The notes under the pieces: generated by a model
Databases searched by the model: none
What the model saw: only the letters and a program-made list of their open reading frames with translations
What the model was told of the DNA's origin: nothing
In this document: piece by piece, positions 1 to 9,171 of the stretch
Layout of the letters: each line of letters opens with the position of its first letter
Position numbering within the stretch: the stretch's first letter is position 1
Assembly (NCBI GenBank): GCA_003222895.1
Contig: QHXI01000116.1
Span: forward strand, 1-64,000
Reading direction: 5' to 3'
Source: Acidobacteriota bacterium
Lineage (GTDB): Bacteria; Acidobacteriota; Blastocatellia; Pyrinomonadales; Pyrinomonadaceae
Length of the DNA stretch: 64,000 nucleotides
Translations under genes and position numbers: made by a program

Positions 1-125
1 CAAATATACCGCAGTAATTGAACGGCGGAAAACGAAACGATTAATTGCCCGCGGCGTGTTAAGATTATCGCCTCCTGAGCCAGGTCTTGGCGTCGAGTAA
101 CTGACAGGGTTTCGGATTGTTGCGA

Positions 126-1484
126 ATGACCGCAAGACGGATCAGCGCCATCCTTTGTCTGCTCGCTTTTCTAGGGGCCACAGTCCCGGTTCGCGCCTAC
201 ACACTTCGATATCGCGATGCTTCGGGAATTGTGGCGCGTCGCTGGCTGACGCGGCCGATCATCATCGCGTTTTCGACTTCGCTCAATTCGCCGCCATCAA
301 ACATAAAAGAAGGAAGTGATGTCATCGGAGCCCTGCGACGCGCGTTGCATCACTGGGCCGTCGCCGCTGACGTTCAATTCTTCGAAACAACTTCTTCAGT
401 GCAAACGATCAGTTCGCAGCACGCCGGCGATCGGATTAATTTAATTACGGTATCGAGCGATAACGCTGCGGCGTTCGGCTCGTACGAAAATCCCGGACGG
501 ACACGCGTGTTCTATGATTCCGGCGGCGCGATCACCGAGGCCGACATTGCGCTGAATCCGAACGTGTCTTTCTCCAGCGACGGCACGCCTGGCACCTACG
601 ATCTCGAATCCACCTTCACGCATGAAGTCGGTCACCTGTTGGGGCTCGAGCATTCGGCGATCCTGGGCGCGACGATGCAACCGCGCCAGGCGATGAACGG
701 GCTCTTCGGTTTGCCGGCATTCACGCAAAGGTCTTTGTCGGAAGATGATATCGCCGGCGCCCGCTCGCTCTACGGATCGCGAGCCGGCAGCGGATCGATC
801 TTCGGCCGCCTGGTGGCGAGTTCCATCGGCGGTCAATCACAGAGAGTTTTTGGCGGGCACGTCTTTGCCGAAGATGCGCTGACCGGAAGAGTCATCGCGG
901 GAAACGTGACGCTTCCGTCGGGTGACTATCGCATTGACGCGCTTGAGCCGGGAAACTATCGCGTTATCGGTCAGAGCCTGGATGGTCCGGTCGAAGCTGA
1001 CGAGATTGCGAGCGCGAACGGCTCGTATTCAGGATTGTTGGACACGTCGCCACCGTTTCGCAGTCGGGTTGCATCCCGATCTTCGTCGCAATCTATCGCG
1101 GTCACCGCGGACGCAGCCACTTCACTTGGCTTTTTTGTTTCTTCAAATCCAGCCCCGGCGATCAAGCCGCGACTGTTAGGAATGAATGGCGAGCTATCGA
1201 CGGTTGCTCTGCCTTTGAAACCTGGTAAGACTTTCACGATTTATGTGGCCGGCGAAGGCGTCGATGAGATTCCCGCGGCCGGCATCTCTTCAACCTCACC
1301 GTTCATTCAGGTCAATTCCGATACCGTGACGAACGAAGAATTCGACGCGCCCTATCCGGTGATCAGTTTCCAAATTACGGTTGCACGCGAAACTATGCCA
1401 GGCGAATACAGCATCGTCCTGCAATCAGGCGATGGAGAGTTTGTGTACCTCGTTGGGGCTTTGACCATCGATGCTGATTATTGA
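126..1484 (+). CDS. Secreted matrixin-like zinc metalloprotease
   Basis: Predicted exported metalloprotease. The ATG at 126 is followed by a basic N-terminus and a hydrophobic stretch ending VPVRAY, a plausible signal peptide; a TTG nine bases upstream is an alternative start. Residues about 166-176 read HEVGHLLGLEH, the extended HExxHxxGxxH zinc site of metzincins (M10/matrixin), followed by ATMQP, a likely Met-turn. From about residue 220 the protein looks like a beta-sandwich: GRLVASS to EPGNYRVIG resembles a carboxypeptidase regulatory-like repeat, and the last 100 residues are uncharacterised. It stands alone; the next gene is 190 bases away. Its substrate cannot be told from sequence. 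Confidence 0.85.
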   Translation: MTARRISAILCLLAFLGATVPVRAYTLRYRDASGIVARRWLTRPIIIAFSTSLNSPPSNIKEGSDVIGALRRALHHWAVAADVQFFETTSSVQTISSQHAGDRINLITVSSDNAAAFGSYENPGRTRVFYDSGGAITEADIALNPNVSFSSDGTPGTYDLESTFTHEVGHLLGLEHSAILGATMQPRQAMNGLFGLPAFTQRSLSEDDIAGARSLYGSRAGSGSIFGRLVASSIGGQSQRVFGGHVFAEDALTGRVIAGNVTLPSGDYRIDALEPGNYRVIGQSLDGPVEADEIASANGSYSGLLDTSPPFRSRVASRSSSQSIAVTADAATSLGFFVSSNPAPAIKPRLLGMNGELSTVALPLKPGKTFTIYVAGEGVDEIPAAGISSTSPFIQVNSDTVTNEEFDAPYPVISFQITVARETMPGEYSIVLQSGDGEFVYLVGALTIDADY

Positions 1485-1677
1485 CTTCTCCAAATTATTT
1501 TCGAACGGCTCGATTAAGCGCCTCGGATAATTGGTTCAAAAGCTTGCCTTAATCGTCTCTCAGCGCTAACATGCAGCCGGTCCAAAACAGACTTTCATTT
1601 TTACCGGGGATGGAAACCCCGATGGCTTTATCTTTAACCTTCATTCGAAGAGCTTAGCGAAAGCCGGAGGTTTCGTA

Positions 1678-1884
1678 ATGGTTGACTTCCTTCTGTCAAT
1701 TGTAGGTCTGGCCGCGGTAGGTGGTGCGATTTATGTGTTCTTCTTTCGGTTCATCGGCCAAAACGGACATTGGATGTGGGACGGGATTATTTCCGTCGTT
1801 CTGGCGATTGTCTTTTGCGTCTGCGCGCTGATGCTTTTCCTGCGCCACGTGAACAAGGAAGAAGAAATTCACATCACCCAGTAG
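1678..1884 (+). CDS. Small two-helix membrane protein
   Basis: A 68-residue protein of unknown function with two predicted transmembrane helices, at about residues 4-25 and 37-57, and a short charged C-terminal tail (KEEEIHITQ). A clear Shine-Dalgarno GGAGG lies just upstream of the ATG, which supports real translation. It is followed by a strong terminator at about 2016-2060, so it may be a single-gene transcript. No family recognised. Confidence 0.6.
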   Translation: MVDFLLSIVGLAAVGGAIYVFFFRFIGQNGHWMWDGIISVVLAIVFCVCALMLFLRHVNKEEEIHITQ

Positions 1885-2015
1885 AATGATTTGCAAGGAT
1901 CAGTGCTCGACACACGTACGGTCGGGACTTGCGACAGACCTGCTGTAAAGAAAGATTGTTCTTGCCGGCACTACTGTTTTCATCTGCGGCCGGGAATCAG
2001 AGTGTGATCGAGCGA

Positions 2016-2060
2016 CGCCGTTTGCGCCTGCGGTAATCGCCCTGCGCAGACGGCGTTTTT
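2016..2060 (+). terminator. Rho-independent terminator
   Basis: Stem CGCCGTTTGCGC (2016-2027) pairs with GCGCAGACGGCG (2044-2055) with one mismatch and is followed at once by TTTTT. It lies about 130 bases after the small membrane gene and ends transcription before the gene at 2139. Confidence 0.75.
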
Positions 2061-2138
2061 CCTTTGGGTAAACTCGCAAAATTTCGTGATTCGTTGGTTC
2101 GCTGAATCTCAAAAACATCTTAAGGAGTAGCCATAAAG

Positions 2139-2501
2139 ATGGTGTCGCTCGCAGCTTTATTGTTCATGCAGACCGGAGTAACCGCTAAGCAGCCTTCATA
2201 TTTTGCGGCGGTGCTGATCGGGTCGTTAATCCTGGGCGGGCTCGGTTGGCTGATTGCCGCAGTGTTGGGCTTCGCGCGCGCCCGCGCCTTCGGAGCTTCG
2301 ACGCGCTGGTTTAGCTTTGCGGCTGTCTGTCTGCTGATCTATCACGTTCAATTTATTCTGTTAGGGTTCGTGGCAGTGATGGGCGCGCAACAAAACGATT
2401 TTGATTCTGTGTTGGGCTTTGGCGCGTTCTTCAATGTGTTTGTGGTGCTGGGGGCCATTTGCGCGATAATGGGTTTTGTCCGATTGACGAATCCGCGTTA
2501 G
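2139..2501 (+). CDS. Membrane protein of unknown function
   Basis: A 120-residue hydrophobic protein with about three to four predicted transmembrane helices (near residues 20-45, 57-80 and 90-113). TAAGGAG at 2121-2127 is a good ribosome binding site about 11 bases from the ATG. No catalytic motif is visible and no family is recognised. It lies 34 bases before the GH5-like gene in the same direction, so co-transcription is possible, but no functional link can be shown. Confidence 0.6.
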   Translation: MVSLAALLFMQTGVTAKQPSYFAAVLIGSLILGGLGWLIAAVLGFARARAFGASTRWFSFAAVCLLIYHVQFILLGFVAVMGAQQNDFDSVLGFGAFFNVFVVLGAICAIMGFVRLTNPR

Positions 2502-2535
2502 GTGGGTACGCACGAGGCGTGCGGACCGAAGATCC

Positions 2536-4323
2536 ATGGATCGAAAGCGATTGTTCTTAGCCGCGCTGGCATTCATTGCAGGCGCGGCAGTTTTGTTTCT
2601 GATTTCCAGTTGGCGGGGCAATGGTCATCACGCCCGGCCGGGGTTTGCTCATGCACATAACGGGCGCTTTGAGATCGATGGGAACCCTTTTCGCTTCGTA
2701 GGCGCCAACATCGACCTCATGTTCCAAAAGGAAACCCGCGCCGATGTGCCGCGAATGATGCAATTCGCGGCTGCGTCAGGAATGCGCGTTGTGCGGGTTT
2801 GGGCTTCGGGGGAAGGCGGTTTGACCGACGTGCAGCCGGCGAATAACTGGCAGCGTGATCGTTGGTTTCGTCGTACGCCGGACGAGTGGGACGAAGCCGA
2901 GTTTGTTTTTCTCGATCGCATTATCGCCGAAGCCGCGCATAACGGATTGAAGGTGCAGCTTTGCCTCGGCAATTGGTGGCGCGACACTGGCGGCGTAACC
3001 CAATACTTGCGCTGGGCCGGAATCAATGGCGCGGATGACGACAAGTTTCCTTTCGGCATCAACAACGAAAAGGCGATGCAGTTCTATACGAACGAGATGG
3101 CGCGACGGCTTTACCGCGGGCACGTCGAGAAGATCGCCACGCGCCGCAACAGCATCACGGGGCTCCTGTATCGCGACGATCCGGCCATCTTCGGCTATGA
3201 GTTGATGAACGAGGCGCAGTGCTTGACTGGCCGTTGGGAAGAACGGCGCGCATGGTTGAAAGAGATGAGCGATTATCTGAAGTCGCTTGATCCCGATCAC
3301 CTGATCGGGCCGGGCGATTGGGGATATCGCACGGCAGCTGAGCGCCGCGAATGGATCGCGGATCACTCTTTGCCGAGCATCGATTTTTGCGACGCGCATA
3401 ACTATCCGCAAGATGATCACGACAGTTTCGTCGATTCACCGACAGCGCTGGGCGAATTCATCGCGAACCGGGTGGCTGCTGCCTATTCGATCCAGAAGCC
3501 TCTGGTGCTGGGTGAATTCGGAATGGGCACGGATGGCTACAAAGGCTTCAGTCAGATCGATTGGTATCGTGCTTACTTCGATCAGGCCGCCCGTGAAGAC
3601 GCCGCCGGCGCAATGTTTTGGATTCTCACCCCCGATCCTCAAAGGGGTTACGGCGTAACGTATTCATCCTCGCGCGACGCGGTCCTGCTGTCGGAAGTGA
3701 ACGGCGCGTCGAATCTATTTCATTCGTTGGTTAACGCATCGCCGCCACCCGCGCTAACTGACGCGGGAAAGAATCTGATTCCGCGGCAGTTTGCATTCGA
3801 TCGATCCGCGAGCGATGCGGCGCTCCAGCCCCAGATAATTTTTCAGAATGATAGGACGATCCTCTATCGGTTCACGCCAAACGCAGTTGCGCGCGGCCGC
3901 TTCGAAAAGCTGGGCGGCGGCGATGGATATATCTGGGGAGCAGGTTCAGGATTTTTCGAGTATGTCGTACCGGAACGAAAAGATCGTCGCAAAGTTGGAT
4001 CGATCGTGGTGCGCGCGCACATTCAACCGGTGCTGCCGACGGACGCGAAAACCGATTGGGTGCGCACGCGCGTGACTTTGTTCGTGAATGGAACTGATTG
4101 CGGCTCGCGTCTGATTCCCTGGGAGGATCCCAAAGCGCCTTTGATCCAGGAGTGGAAGATTGATTCGTGGTCTCCGCGTCTGCGCGCCGCGCGCGGAAAA
4201 TCATTCGCGATTCGCTTTGCCGTGACGCCTGAGTCAGATTGGCTTTACGGAGTGAATATCTCGAACTGGCCTGTCGGCTACGAATCGCACGATGCGGCGC
4301 CGGTGGAGGTTGAGATCAGATGA
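2536..4323 (+). CDS. GH5-type glycoside hydrolase (mannanase/cellulase-like), membrane anchored
   Basis: A 595-residue predicted glycosidase. Residues 7-25 form a single hydrophobic anchor or uncleaved signal. The following domain has the clan GH-A layout of family 5: VVRVWASG near residue 90, the acid/base glutamate in YELMNEAQ (about E226), and the nucleophile glutamate in LVLGEFGM (about E327). The resemblance is closest to beta-mannanase-type proteins, but substrate specificity is inferred only. Residues about 430-595 are a separate beta-rich region that could be a carbohydrate-binding or accessory module. The stop codon is followed directly by a 95-base inverted repeat. Confidence 0.75.
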   Translation: MDRKRLFLAALAFIAGAAVLFLISSWRGNGHHARPGFAHAHNGRFEIDGNPFRFVGANIDLMFQKETRADVPRMMQFAAASGMRVVRVWASGEGGLTDVQPANNWQRDRWFRRTPDEWDEAEFVFLDRIIAEAAHNGLKVQLCLGNWWRDTGGVTQYLRWAGINGADDDKFPFGINNEKAMQFYTNEMARRLYRGHVEKIATRRNSITGLLYRDDPAIFGYELMNEAQCLTGRWEERRAWLKEMSDYLKSLDPDHLIGPGDWGYRTAAERREWIADHSLPSIDFCDAHNYPQDDHDSFVDSPTALGEFIANRVAAAYSIQKPLVLGEFGMGTDGYKGFSQIDWYRAYFDQAAREDAAGAMFWILTPDPQRGYGVTYSSSRDAVLLSEVNGASNLFHSLVNASPPPALTDAGKNLIPRQFAFDRSASDAALQPQIIFQNDRTILYRFTPNAVARGRFEKLGGGDGYIWGAGSGFFEYVVPERKDRRKVGSIVVRAHIQPVLPTDAKTDWVRTRVTLFVNGTDCGSRLIPWEDPKAPLIQEWKIDSWSPRLRAARGKSFAIRFAVTPESDWLYGVNISNWPVGYESHDAAPVEVEIR

Positions 4324-4418
4324 GTGTCAGAAGCCCGACCGTGAGGGAGGGCAGCTCTCATAATCGATAGCCGAGTGGTTGCGTGCGAGGCCCTCCCTGA
4401 CGGTCGGGCTTCTGACAC
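4324..4418. repeat. TGTCAG-ended inverted repeat, copy 1
   Basis: Left arm 4324-4352 and right arm 4390-4418 are reverse complements over 29 bases with one mismatch; the ends read GTGTCAGAAG and CTTCTGACAC. It fills the gap between two convergent stop codons, starting one base after one gene and ending one base before the other. It could act as a bidirectional terminator. It shares its ends with the elements at 29761 and 42761. Confidence 0.85.
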
Positions 4419-4419
4419 T

Positions 4420-5745
4420 CTACTTCATCCCATAAAGCTTCGCCGCGTTATCATGCAAAACCATGTGCGCCAGCTCCATCGCTCGCGCTCTATCGATCTC
4501 GCCATCGTTCATCATTCCCGTCAACGCCAAAGCCAAAGCTTGTCGCCCGGTCGTGTTTGAAAGCCACGCGACTTCGCCCCAATCGACTTCCGGTCCAAAC
4601 GAAAAGGCGTCGGTGCCGAAGAGAATCTTGTCGGGATAGAACTCCAGCCAGTTGCGCAGGATCTCGCTCAACTCGCGCGGATAGGTAAAGAATGTCTGCG
4701 CCGAAAAATCTGCGTACACGTTCGGCTTGCTCATCAGCGATCCCATCTCTTTGGTGAAGGGATAGCCGCCATGAACGACCACGAAATTCGTCTTGCGCAA
4801 AGTCGGATCGTTGAATGCTGATTCCAGCAGCAGCGGGTTGCTGCCGCTCTGTCGATAGAATCCGCCGGCGCCCTCGATACAGTGAAGGTGAACGGCTAAG
4901 CCAAGTCGGCCCGCTTCGCGCGCAATGTAGAAAAAAAGAAAATCCTGAAGCGCTTTGTAATCGCGCGCCGCAGGTTCGCCGCCGCGAACGAACTTCAGAT
5001 AGACAGCCCGTGCTCTAGTTGAATCTGGATCGTCGAAATCGAGCTTGCGCAAATAAGCAGCCTCATACTTGATCGCGACCGCACCGTTTTTCTTCTGACG
5101 CTCGAGCGTCGGTGTGACAACTTGTTTCAGATAGGCATCGAGTGAAAGCGGCAACCCGCGCAGATTCAAATCCGCGAGATATCGCTTCAGCAATTTTTCT
5201 TCAGCCGGATAGAAACCTTTGTAATCCTGATTGAAACGTTTCGCGGCGTCATTACTCAGCGGAAAAATCAAAGCATCGTCGAACGGCACCCAAACGAATC
5301 TCGGCGACGTCAAACCGCGGCCCATCGCTACGCGATTCGCGAACATCGTCTCAATGTTCAGCTGATCCAAAATCCACGCAGGCGTGCGCTCGCCATTTTG
5401 CTTCAGAACGTTCTGCTTCGCGGCCATCAGTTCGCGCAGATGGGCTTCGCTCATGTCATTGTGCGAATAGCGATACAGATCGTGCCAGGCCCGAATGAAT
5501 TCCGGATTCGCTGGATTGAGCCGCACGGGAAGCGGAAACGGCGTGATCACGTCGAGCGGCAGCGCATCGTATTCAGTATCGGCAGGCTCGCCATCGGCGA
5601 CGTACTTCACCGGATGCGCGTGATTGTCAATGGCTTTGATCTTGTTGATTTCGTTAAGAAGATCGCGATCAACGCCCGGCTGCGCACGAAGATCAGAGGC
5701 AGCCGCAAGCAAAAAGATACTCAGCAAAATAAGGGTCGTTTTCAT
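4420..5745 (-). CDS. Secreted amidohydrolase-family metal-dependent hydrolase
   Basis: A 441-residue protein with a signal peptide (MKTTLILLSIFLLAAAS). The mature part has the amidohydrolase TIM-barrel signature: IDNHAHP gives the HxH metal ligands (about H42 and H44), further candidates are histidines in AVHLHCIEG and VVVHGGYPF, and the late metal aspartate is in LFGTDAFSF. This matches the amidohydrolase-2 group, whose members hydrolyse or decarboxylate diverse substrates, so the reaction is not predictable. It converges on the GH5-like gene across an inverted repeat. Export to the periplasm or beyond is inferred. Confidence 0.75.
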   Translation of the reverse strand: MKTTLILLSIFLLAAASDLRAQPGVDRDLLNEINKIKAIDNHAHPVKYVADGEPADTEYDALPLDVITPFPLPVRLNPANPEFIRAWHDLYRYSHNDMSEAHLRELMAAKQNVLKQNGERTPAWILDQLNIETMFANRVAMGRGLTSPRFVWVPFDDALIFPLSNDAAKRFNQDYKGFYPAEEKLLKRYLADLNLRGLPLSLDAYLKQVVTPTLERQKKNGAVAIKYEAAYLRKLDFDDPDSTRARAVYLKFVRGGEPAARDYKALQDFLFFYIAREAGRLGLAVHLHCIEGAGGFYRQSGSNPLLLESAFNDPTLRKTNFVVVHGGYPFTKEMGSLMSKPNVYADFSAQTFFTYPRELSEILRNWLEFYPDKILFGTDAFSFGPEVDWGEVAWLSNTTGRQALALALTGMMNDGEIDRARAMELAHMVLHDNAAKLYGMK

Positions 5746-5794
5746 TTTTACCTCTTAATTATCTGCTTGTTACCGTAAGCGGTTCCGTAACATA

Positions 5795-7354
5795 TCACTG
5801 ACATGAACCCTGATCCTTTCCGGCATCAACGCGAGTGATTCGTCCTTCGACTTTGGGGGCGATCGCCTTCACGGAAGTAATCGCTTTTTGCAGCACATCG
5901 GATTCTGATGGCCCTTGATCAGGAGTGATCAATTGCTTCGCGCTCTTGAACATCGTGTAGCCATCACCACCATCGATCGCGACGTAACTTGTCGTCGTCA
6001 GCGTGTACGTCGCCTTATCGTCGAGCCGCTTTCCGTTCACGATAACACTTGTCAAACGCGCACCAGGTTTGCGGCTCGCGTCGTATGAAAATCGCAAACC
6101 GGAAACTTGTGGGAACCGGCCGGGTTGTTCCTCAATGCCAATACTCGCGACGCCGTACTCCAATACTGAACGCAGCACTGCGCCGCTGATCTGGAGCTTC
6201 ACCAGTCGATTATTAAAAGGGAGCATCGAGAGCGCGTCGCGCTTGGTCAGCACGCCCGGCTCAATTGTCGTATCGGCGCGAATCGAGCCGCCGTTGACCA
6301 GGGCGACATCCGAACCGGTTGCGTTGCGATAGGTATCCGCGATGAAATCTGCCATGTTTGTTTCGCGCGTGCGCACGTCGGCGCTCCTGATATCGAGTTG
6401 GACATCGGTGCGGCCGATGACCTGCTCGAGGCTCTTCAGCAGCGGCCCGTATTTTTCATTCAGAGGCGCGAAGGCCGCATCTTCCTTTACTTCATCGGTG
6501 ACTGGAATTACTTGCCAATCGATACTCTCGATCTTGCCGGTCGATTTGGAAATATTCAGATCGATACGACCGAGTTCGCGCGCGTCCGCGGTCATCTTGA
6601 AAATCGGCGCGTGTCCCGACATCGATTCCAGCAAAGTGTGTTCGTGGCCGCCGATGATCACGTCGACCCCCGAACAGCGCGCGAGCTTCTTGTCGTCACT
6701 CATTGCCAGGTGTGTCAGCGCCACGATCACTTTGGCGCCCTGCGCCCGGATTTGTGGAACGACGCGCTTCGCTGCCGCGCATGGATCACCGATGTCGACG
6801 GTTGGACCGGGCCGTGAAGTTTTTAGAGTTTCCTGCAGAACGATCCCGAAGATTCCAATCTTTATGCCATCAAATTCGCGAATGATGAATTCGGGCGTCC
6901 CGCCGAACAGTTTGCCGGTGGTCTTGTCTACGACATTAGCCGCGAGCCACTTGAATTTCGATTCGGCCATTCGCTGGCGCAGCACGTCCGGCCCAAAATC
7001 GAATTCGTGGTTGCCGAACGTCGCGTAATCAAGGCCGATCGCGTTCCACGCTTCGATCATCTGGCTGCCTTTGTAAGTGTTCGACTCGATCGATGGCGAG
7101 ATCGTATCGCCAGCCAACAAAAAAATAGTGTGCGGCGATTCTGCCATCACCTGTTTGCGCAACGTGAGCAGACGTCCGAGTCCGCCACGCTTGCCGCCGT
7201 CAACCGGCGCGAATTGGTAGACGTCGTTGACCTGCAGCAGCGTCACGCGAACCGGGCAGTCGCGCTGCTGTTGCGCCTTGTTTCGATCGAATTGAACGAA
7301 GGTGCGATTGCGGCGACGACTAATAAGAGAGCGGCGATCGAAATCCGCCGCCAA
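5795..7354 (-). CDS. 5'-nucleotidase/metallophosphatase, UshA-like, frameshifted at the N-terminus
   Basis: Two-domain nucleotidase. The N-terminal calcineurin-like metallophosphatase has TLLQVNDVYQF, LLAGDT, FGNHEFDFG, ALTHL and IGGHEHT; the C-terminal 5'-nucleotidase domain has VNGGSIR and ends with DGGDGYTMF. Such enzymes normally act in the periplasm on nucleotides or nucleotide sugars. The open frame can only begin at a TTG (7354) and its first 35 residues are arginine-rich, with no signal peptide. A good signal peptide exists in another frame starting at an ATG at 7374, so the gene has probably lost one base, or gained two, between about 7250 and 7300. The enzyme domains themselves look intact. 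Confidence 0.85.
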   Translation of the reverse strand: MAADFDRRSLISRRRNRTFVQFDRNKAQQQRDCPVRVTLLQVNDVYQFAPVDGGKRGGLGRLLTLRKQVMAESPHTIFLLAGDTISPSIESNTYKGSQMIEAWNAIGLDYATFGNHEFDFGPDVLRQRMAESKFKWLAANVVDKTTGKLFGGTPEFIIREFDGIKIGIFGIVLQETLKTSRPGPTVDIGDPCAAAKRVVPQIRAQGAKVIVALTHLAMSDDKKLARCSGVDVIIGGHEHTLLESMSGHAPIFKMTADARELGRIDLNISKSTGKIESIDWQVIPVTDEVKEDAAFAPLNEKYGPLLKSLEQVIGRTDVQLDIRSADVRTRETNMADFIADTYRNATGSDVALVNGGSIRADTTIEPGVLTKRDALSMLPFNNRLVKLQISGAVLRSVLEYGVASIGIEEQPGRFPQVSGLRFSYDASRKPGARLTSVIVNGKRLDDKATYTLTTTSYVAIDGGDGYTMFKSAKQLITPDQGPSESDVLQKAITSVKAIAPKVEGRITRVDAGKDQGSCQ

Positions 7355-7374
7355 TGAACATGTTTGAAAATCAT
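7243..7374 (-). other. Out-of-frame signal peptide of the UshA-like nucleotidase
   Basis: An ATG at 7374, preceded by GAAAGG, opens a 43-codon frame that ends at TGA (7243-7245). Residues 8-27 read WRRISIAALLLVVAAIAPSF, a textbook signal peptide. It overlaps the start of the nucleotidase in a different frame. The simplest reading is that this is the true N-terminus, cut off by a frameshift. Confidence 0.65.
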
Positions 7375-7480
7375 TTGAGAGACCTTTCGGCTGCTATGTG
7401 CATCCAAGACCGGAATCTGCGGATTGAAACGATTGGATTATACTTGAGACTAAGTTAACTCGGCATCATTCATTTCCGTT

Positions 7481-8479
7481 ATGGCTTTTAACGAAACTGT
7501 TTTCGTCACCGGGTTCCCGGGGTTCCTGGCGACGCGCTTGGTGAAGCGACTTGCGGCGGAAGGCGCGCGATTCGTTCTGCTGACGCAGTCTTCGTTCCTT
7601 GCGGCGGCGCGGAAAACGGTAGCACAGATCGCGGCTGAATTGGGATCGCGGGTCGAGAACTTTCAGATCGTCGAAGGCGACATCACCAAGCCTGATCTGG
7701 GAATGTCAGCCGCACAGTTAGATCGTACGCGTCAGGAAACGACAACGATTTTTCATCTCGCGGCCATTTACGATCTCGCTGTTGATTGCTACGTAGCTTC
7801 TCATGTGTCGACATGCTACGTCGCGGGTAAACGCGAAGGGCTGATCAAAGAAACCGAATTGCACCACGACCGAGGTTTTCGCAACCACTACGAAGAGACA
7901 AAGTACCTCGCCGAGTTGGAAGTAGATTCGCTGAAATCTGAATTGCCAATCACGATTCATCGTCCCGCGGTCGTGTGCGGCGATTCGAGTACTGGCGAAA
8001 CCGCGAAGTACGACGGCATTTACTATTTGATTCATTACCTGCGGAAGTGGCCGGGCGGATTGACGCTCTTGAACATCGGCAATCGCGCGGTGTGCCTGAA
8101 TCTTGTGCCGGTCGATTTTGTGATCGAGGCGATGGTGGCGCTGGCGAAAGACGAGCGCGCAGTCGGCGCAACAGTGCAGTTGGCTGATCCCACACCGCTG
8201 TCGACTCAACGATTGTTTGATGAAATTTCAAAAGTAATTGGCGGACGTGATTCCCTGGCTAGTATTCCGGCGCGAATCGTCTATCCAGTCTTGATGCTGC
8301 CGTTCGCGCCCAGGGTAACAGGGCTGCCTCATTCAGCGGTGCCGTATTTCTTCATCGAGCAAACGTACGACACGGCGCTTTCACGAGCGTTGCTAGAGCC
8401 GCAGGGCATTCGTTGTCCGCGATTTCCTGATTACGTGGAAGCGCTGGTGAATTTCGTGGCAGAGAATCCAACGCTGTAG
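7481..8479 (+). CDS. Extended SDR / NAD-dependent epimerase-like protein with internal deletion
   Basis: A 332-residue extended short-chain dehydrogenase. VTGFPGFLATRL is the nucleotide-binding glycine motif, FHLAAIYDLAV follows beta-strand 4, VSTCYVAG is the beta-5 serine region, and YEETK is the catalytic Tyr-xxx-Lys. The closest relatives resemble fatty acyl-CoA or thioester reductase-type SDRs. The segment between FHLAAIYDLAV and VSTCYVAG is only about 5-7 residues, where this fold normally has about 35 residues forming helix 4 with the conserved Asn and Gly-Thr. The frame is kept, but the cofactor pocket would be damaged. It may be a non-functional allele or an assembly artefact. Confidence 0.75.
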   Translation: MAFNETVFVTGFPGFLATRLVKRLAAEGARFVLLTQSSFLAAARKTVAQIAAELGSRVENFQIVEGDITKPDLGMSAAQLDRTRQETTTIFHLAAIYDLAVDCYVASHVSTCYVAGKREGLIKETELHHDRGFRNHYEETKYLAELEVDSLKSELPITIHRPAVVCGDSSTGETAKYDGIYYLIHYLRKWPGGLTLLNIGNRAVCLNLVPVDFVIEAMVALAKDERAVGATVQLADPTPLSTQRLFDEISKVIGGRDSLASIPARIVYPVLMLPFAPRVTGLPHSAVPYFFIEQTYDTALSRALLEPQGIRCPRFPDYVEALVNFVAENPTL

Positions 8480-8541
8480 CAGAGTCAGGCTGCCTTGCGC
8501 TTGGTTCAAGAGTCACCGGTCGTCCGCTTCGCGGACTGAAA

Positions 8542-9156
8542 CTAAGGCGCCAACCTTTCAACGAGCCAATTGCCGTCAGGCTGCTTCGTATATCGCAGCC
8601 GATCGTGCAGACGATTCTCGCGGCCTTGCCAAAACTCGATCGCTTCGGGCTTAACGCGATAGCCGCCCCAGTGCGGCGGGCGTGGAACGTTGTCGGCGAA
8701 CTTCAAATCGAATTCTTCGAATCGCTTTTCCAATTCCTCGCGGGTCTCAATCGGCTGACTTTGGTCGGATGCCCACGCGCCTGTCTTACTGCCCAGGGGC
8801 CGCGAATGAAAATATTGATCTGACTCGTCCGCTGAGACTCTTTCGACTCGGCCCTCGATGCGCACCTGCCGCCAAAGTTGCGGCCAGTAAAAAAGCAAAC
8901 AAGCGCGCGGGTTGTCGCTCAGTTCCACGCCTTTGCGGCTGTTGTAGTTTGTGTAGAACACGAAACCTTGATCGTCAAAACTCTTCATCAACACGATGCG
9001 TGCAGAGGGCCATCCCTCCTTCGTAGAGGTTGCGAGCGTCATTGAAATCGAATCCTGCTCGTTTACGCCCGCGGCAGGCAATTCCTGAAACCACTTTGCG
9101 AATTGGTTTATGGGATTAGGATCAACGTCTGATTTGTGCAAGGCGGGAATTTCCAT
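8542..9156 (-). CDS. pdxH: Pyridoxamine 5'-phosphate oxidase
   Basis: Predicted FMN-dependent enzyme oxidising pyridoxamine or pyridoxine 5'-phosphate to pyridoxal 5'-phosphate, the last step of vitamin B6 salvage. The 204-residue length is normal. Conserved blocks are visible in order: ARIVLMKSFDDQGFVFYTNY (FMN-binding core), SRKGVEL, FYWPQLWRQVRIEG, and the C-terminal RPPHWGGYRVKPEAIEFWQG followed by RLHDR. It follows a small minus-strand gene by 15 bases, suggesting a two-gene transcript. Cytoplasmic. Confidence 0.95.
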   Translation of the reverse strand: MEIPALHKSDVDPNPINQFAKWFQELPAAGVNEQDSISMTLATSTKEGWPSARIVLMKSFDDQGFVFYTNYNSRKGVELSDNPRACLLFYWPQLWRQVRIEGRVERVSADESDQYFHSRPLGSKTGAWASDQSQPIETREELEKRFEEFDLKFADNVPRPPHWGGYRVKPEAIEFWQGRENRLHDRLRYTKQPDGNWLVERLAP

Positions 9157-9171
9157 CTTCGATCGGCGACT

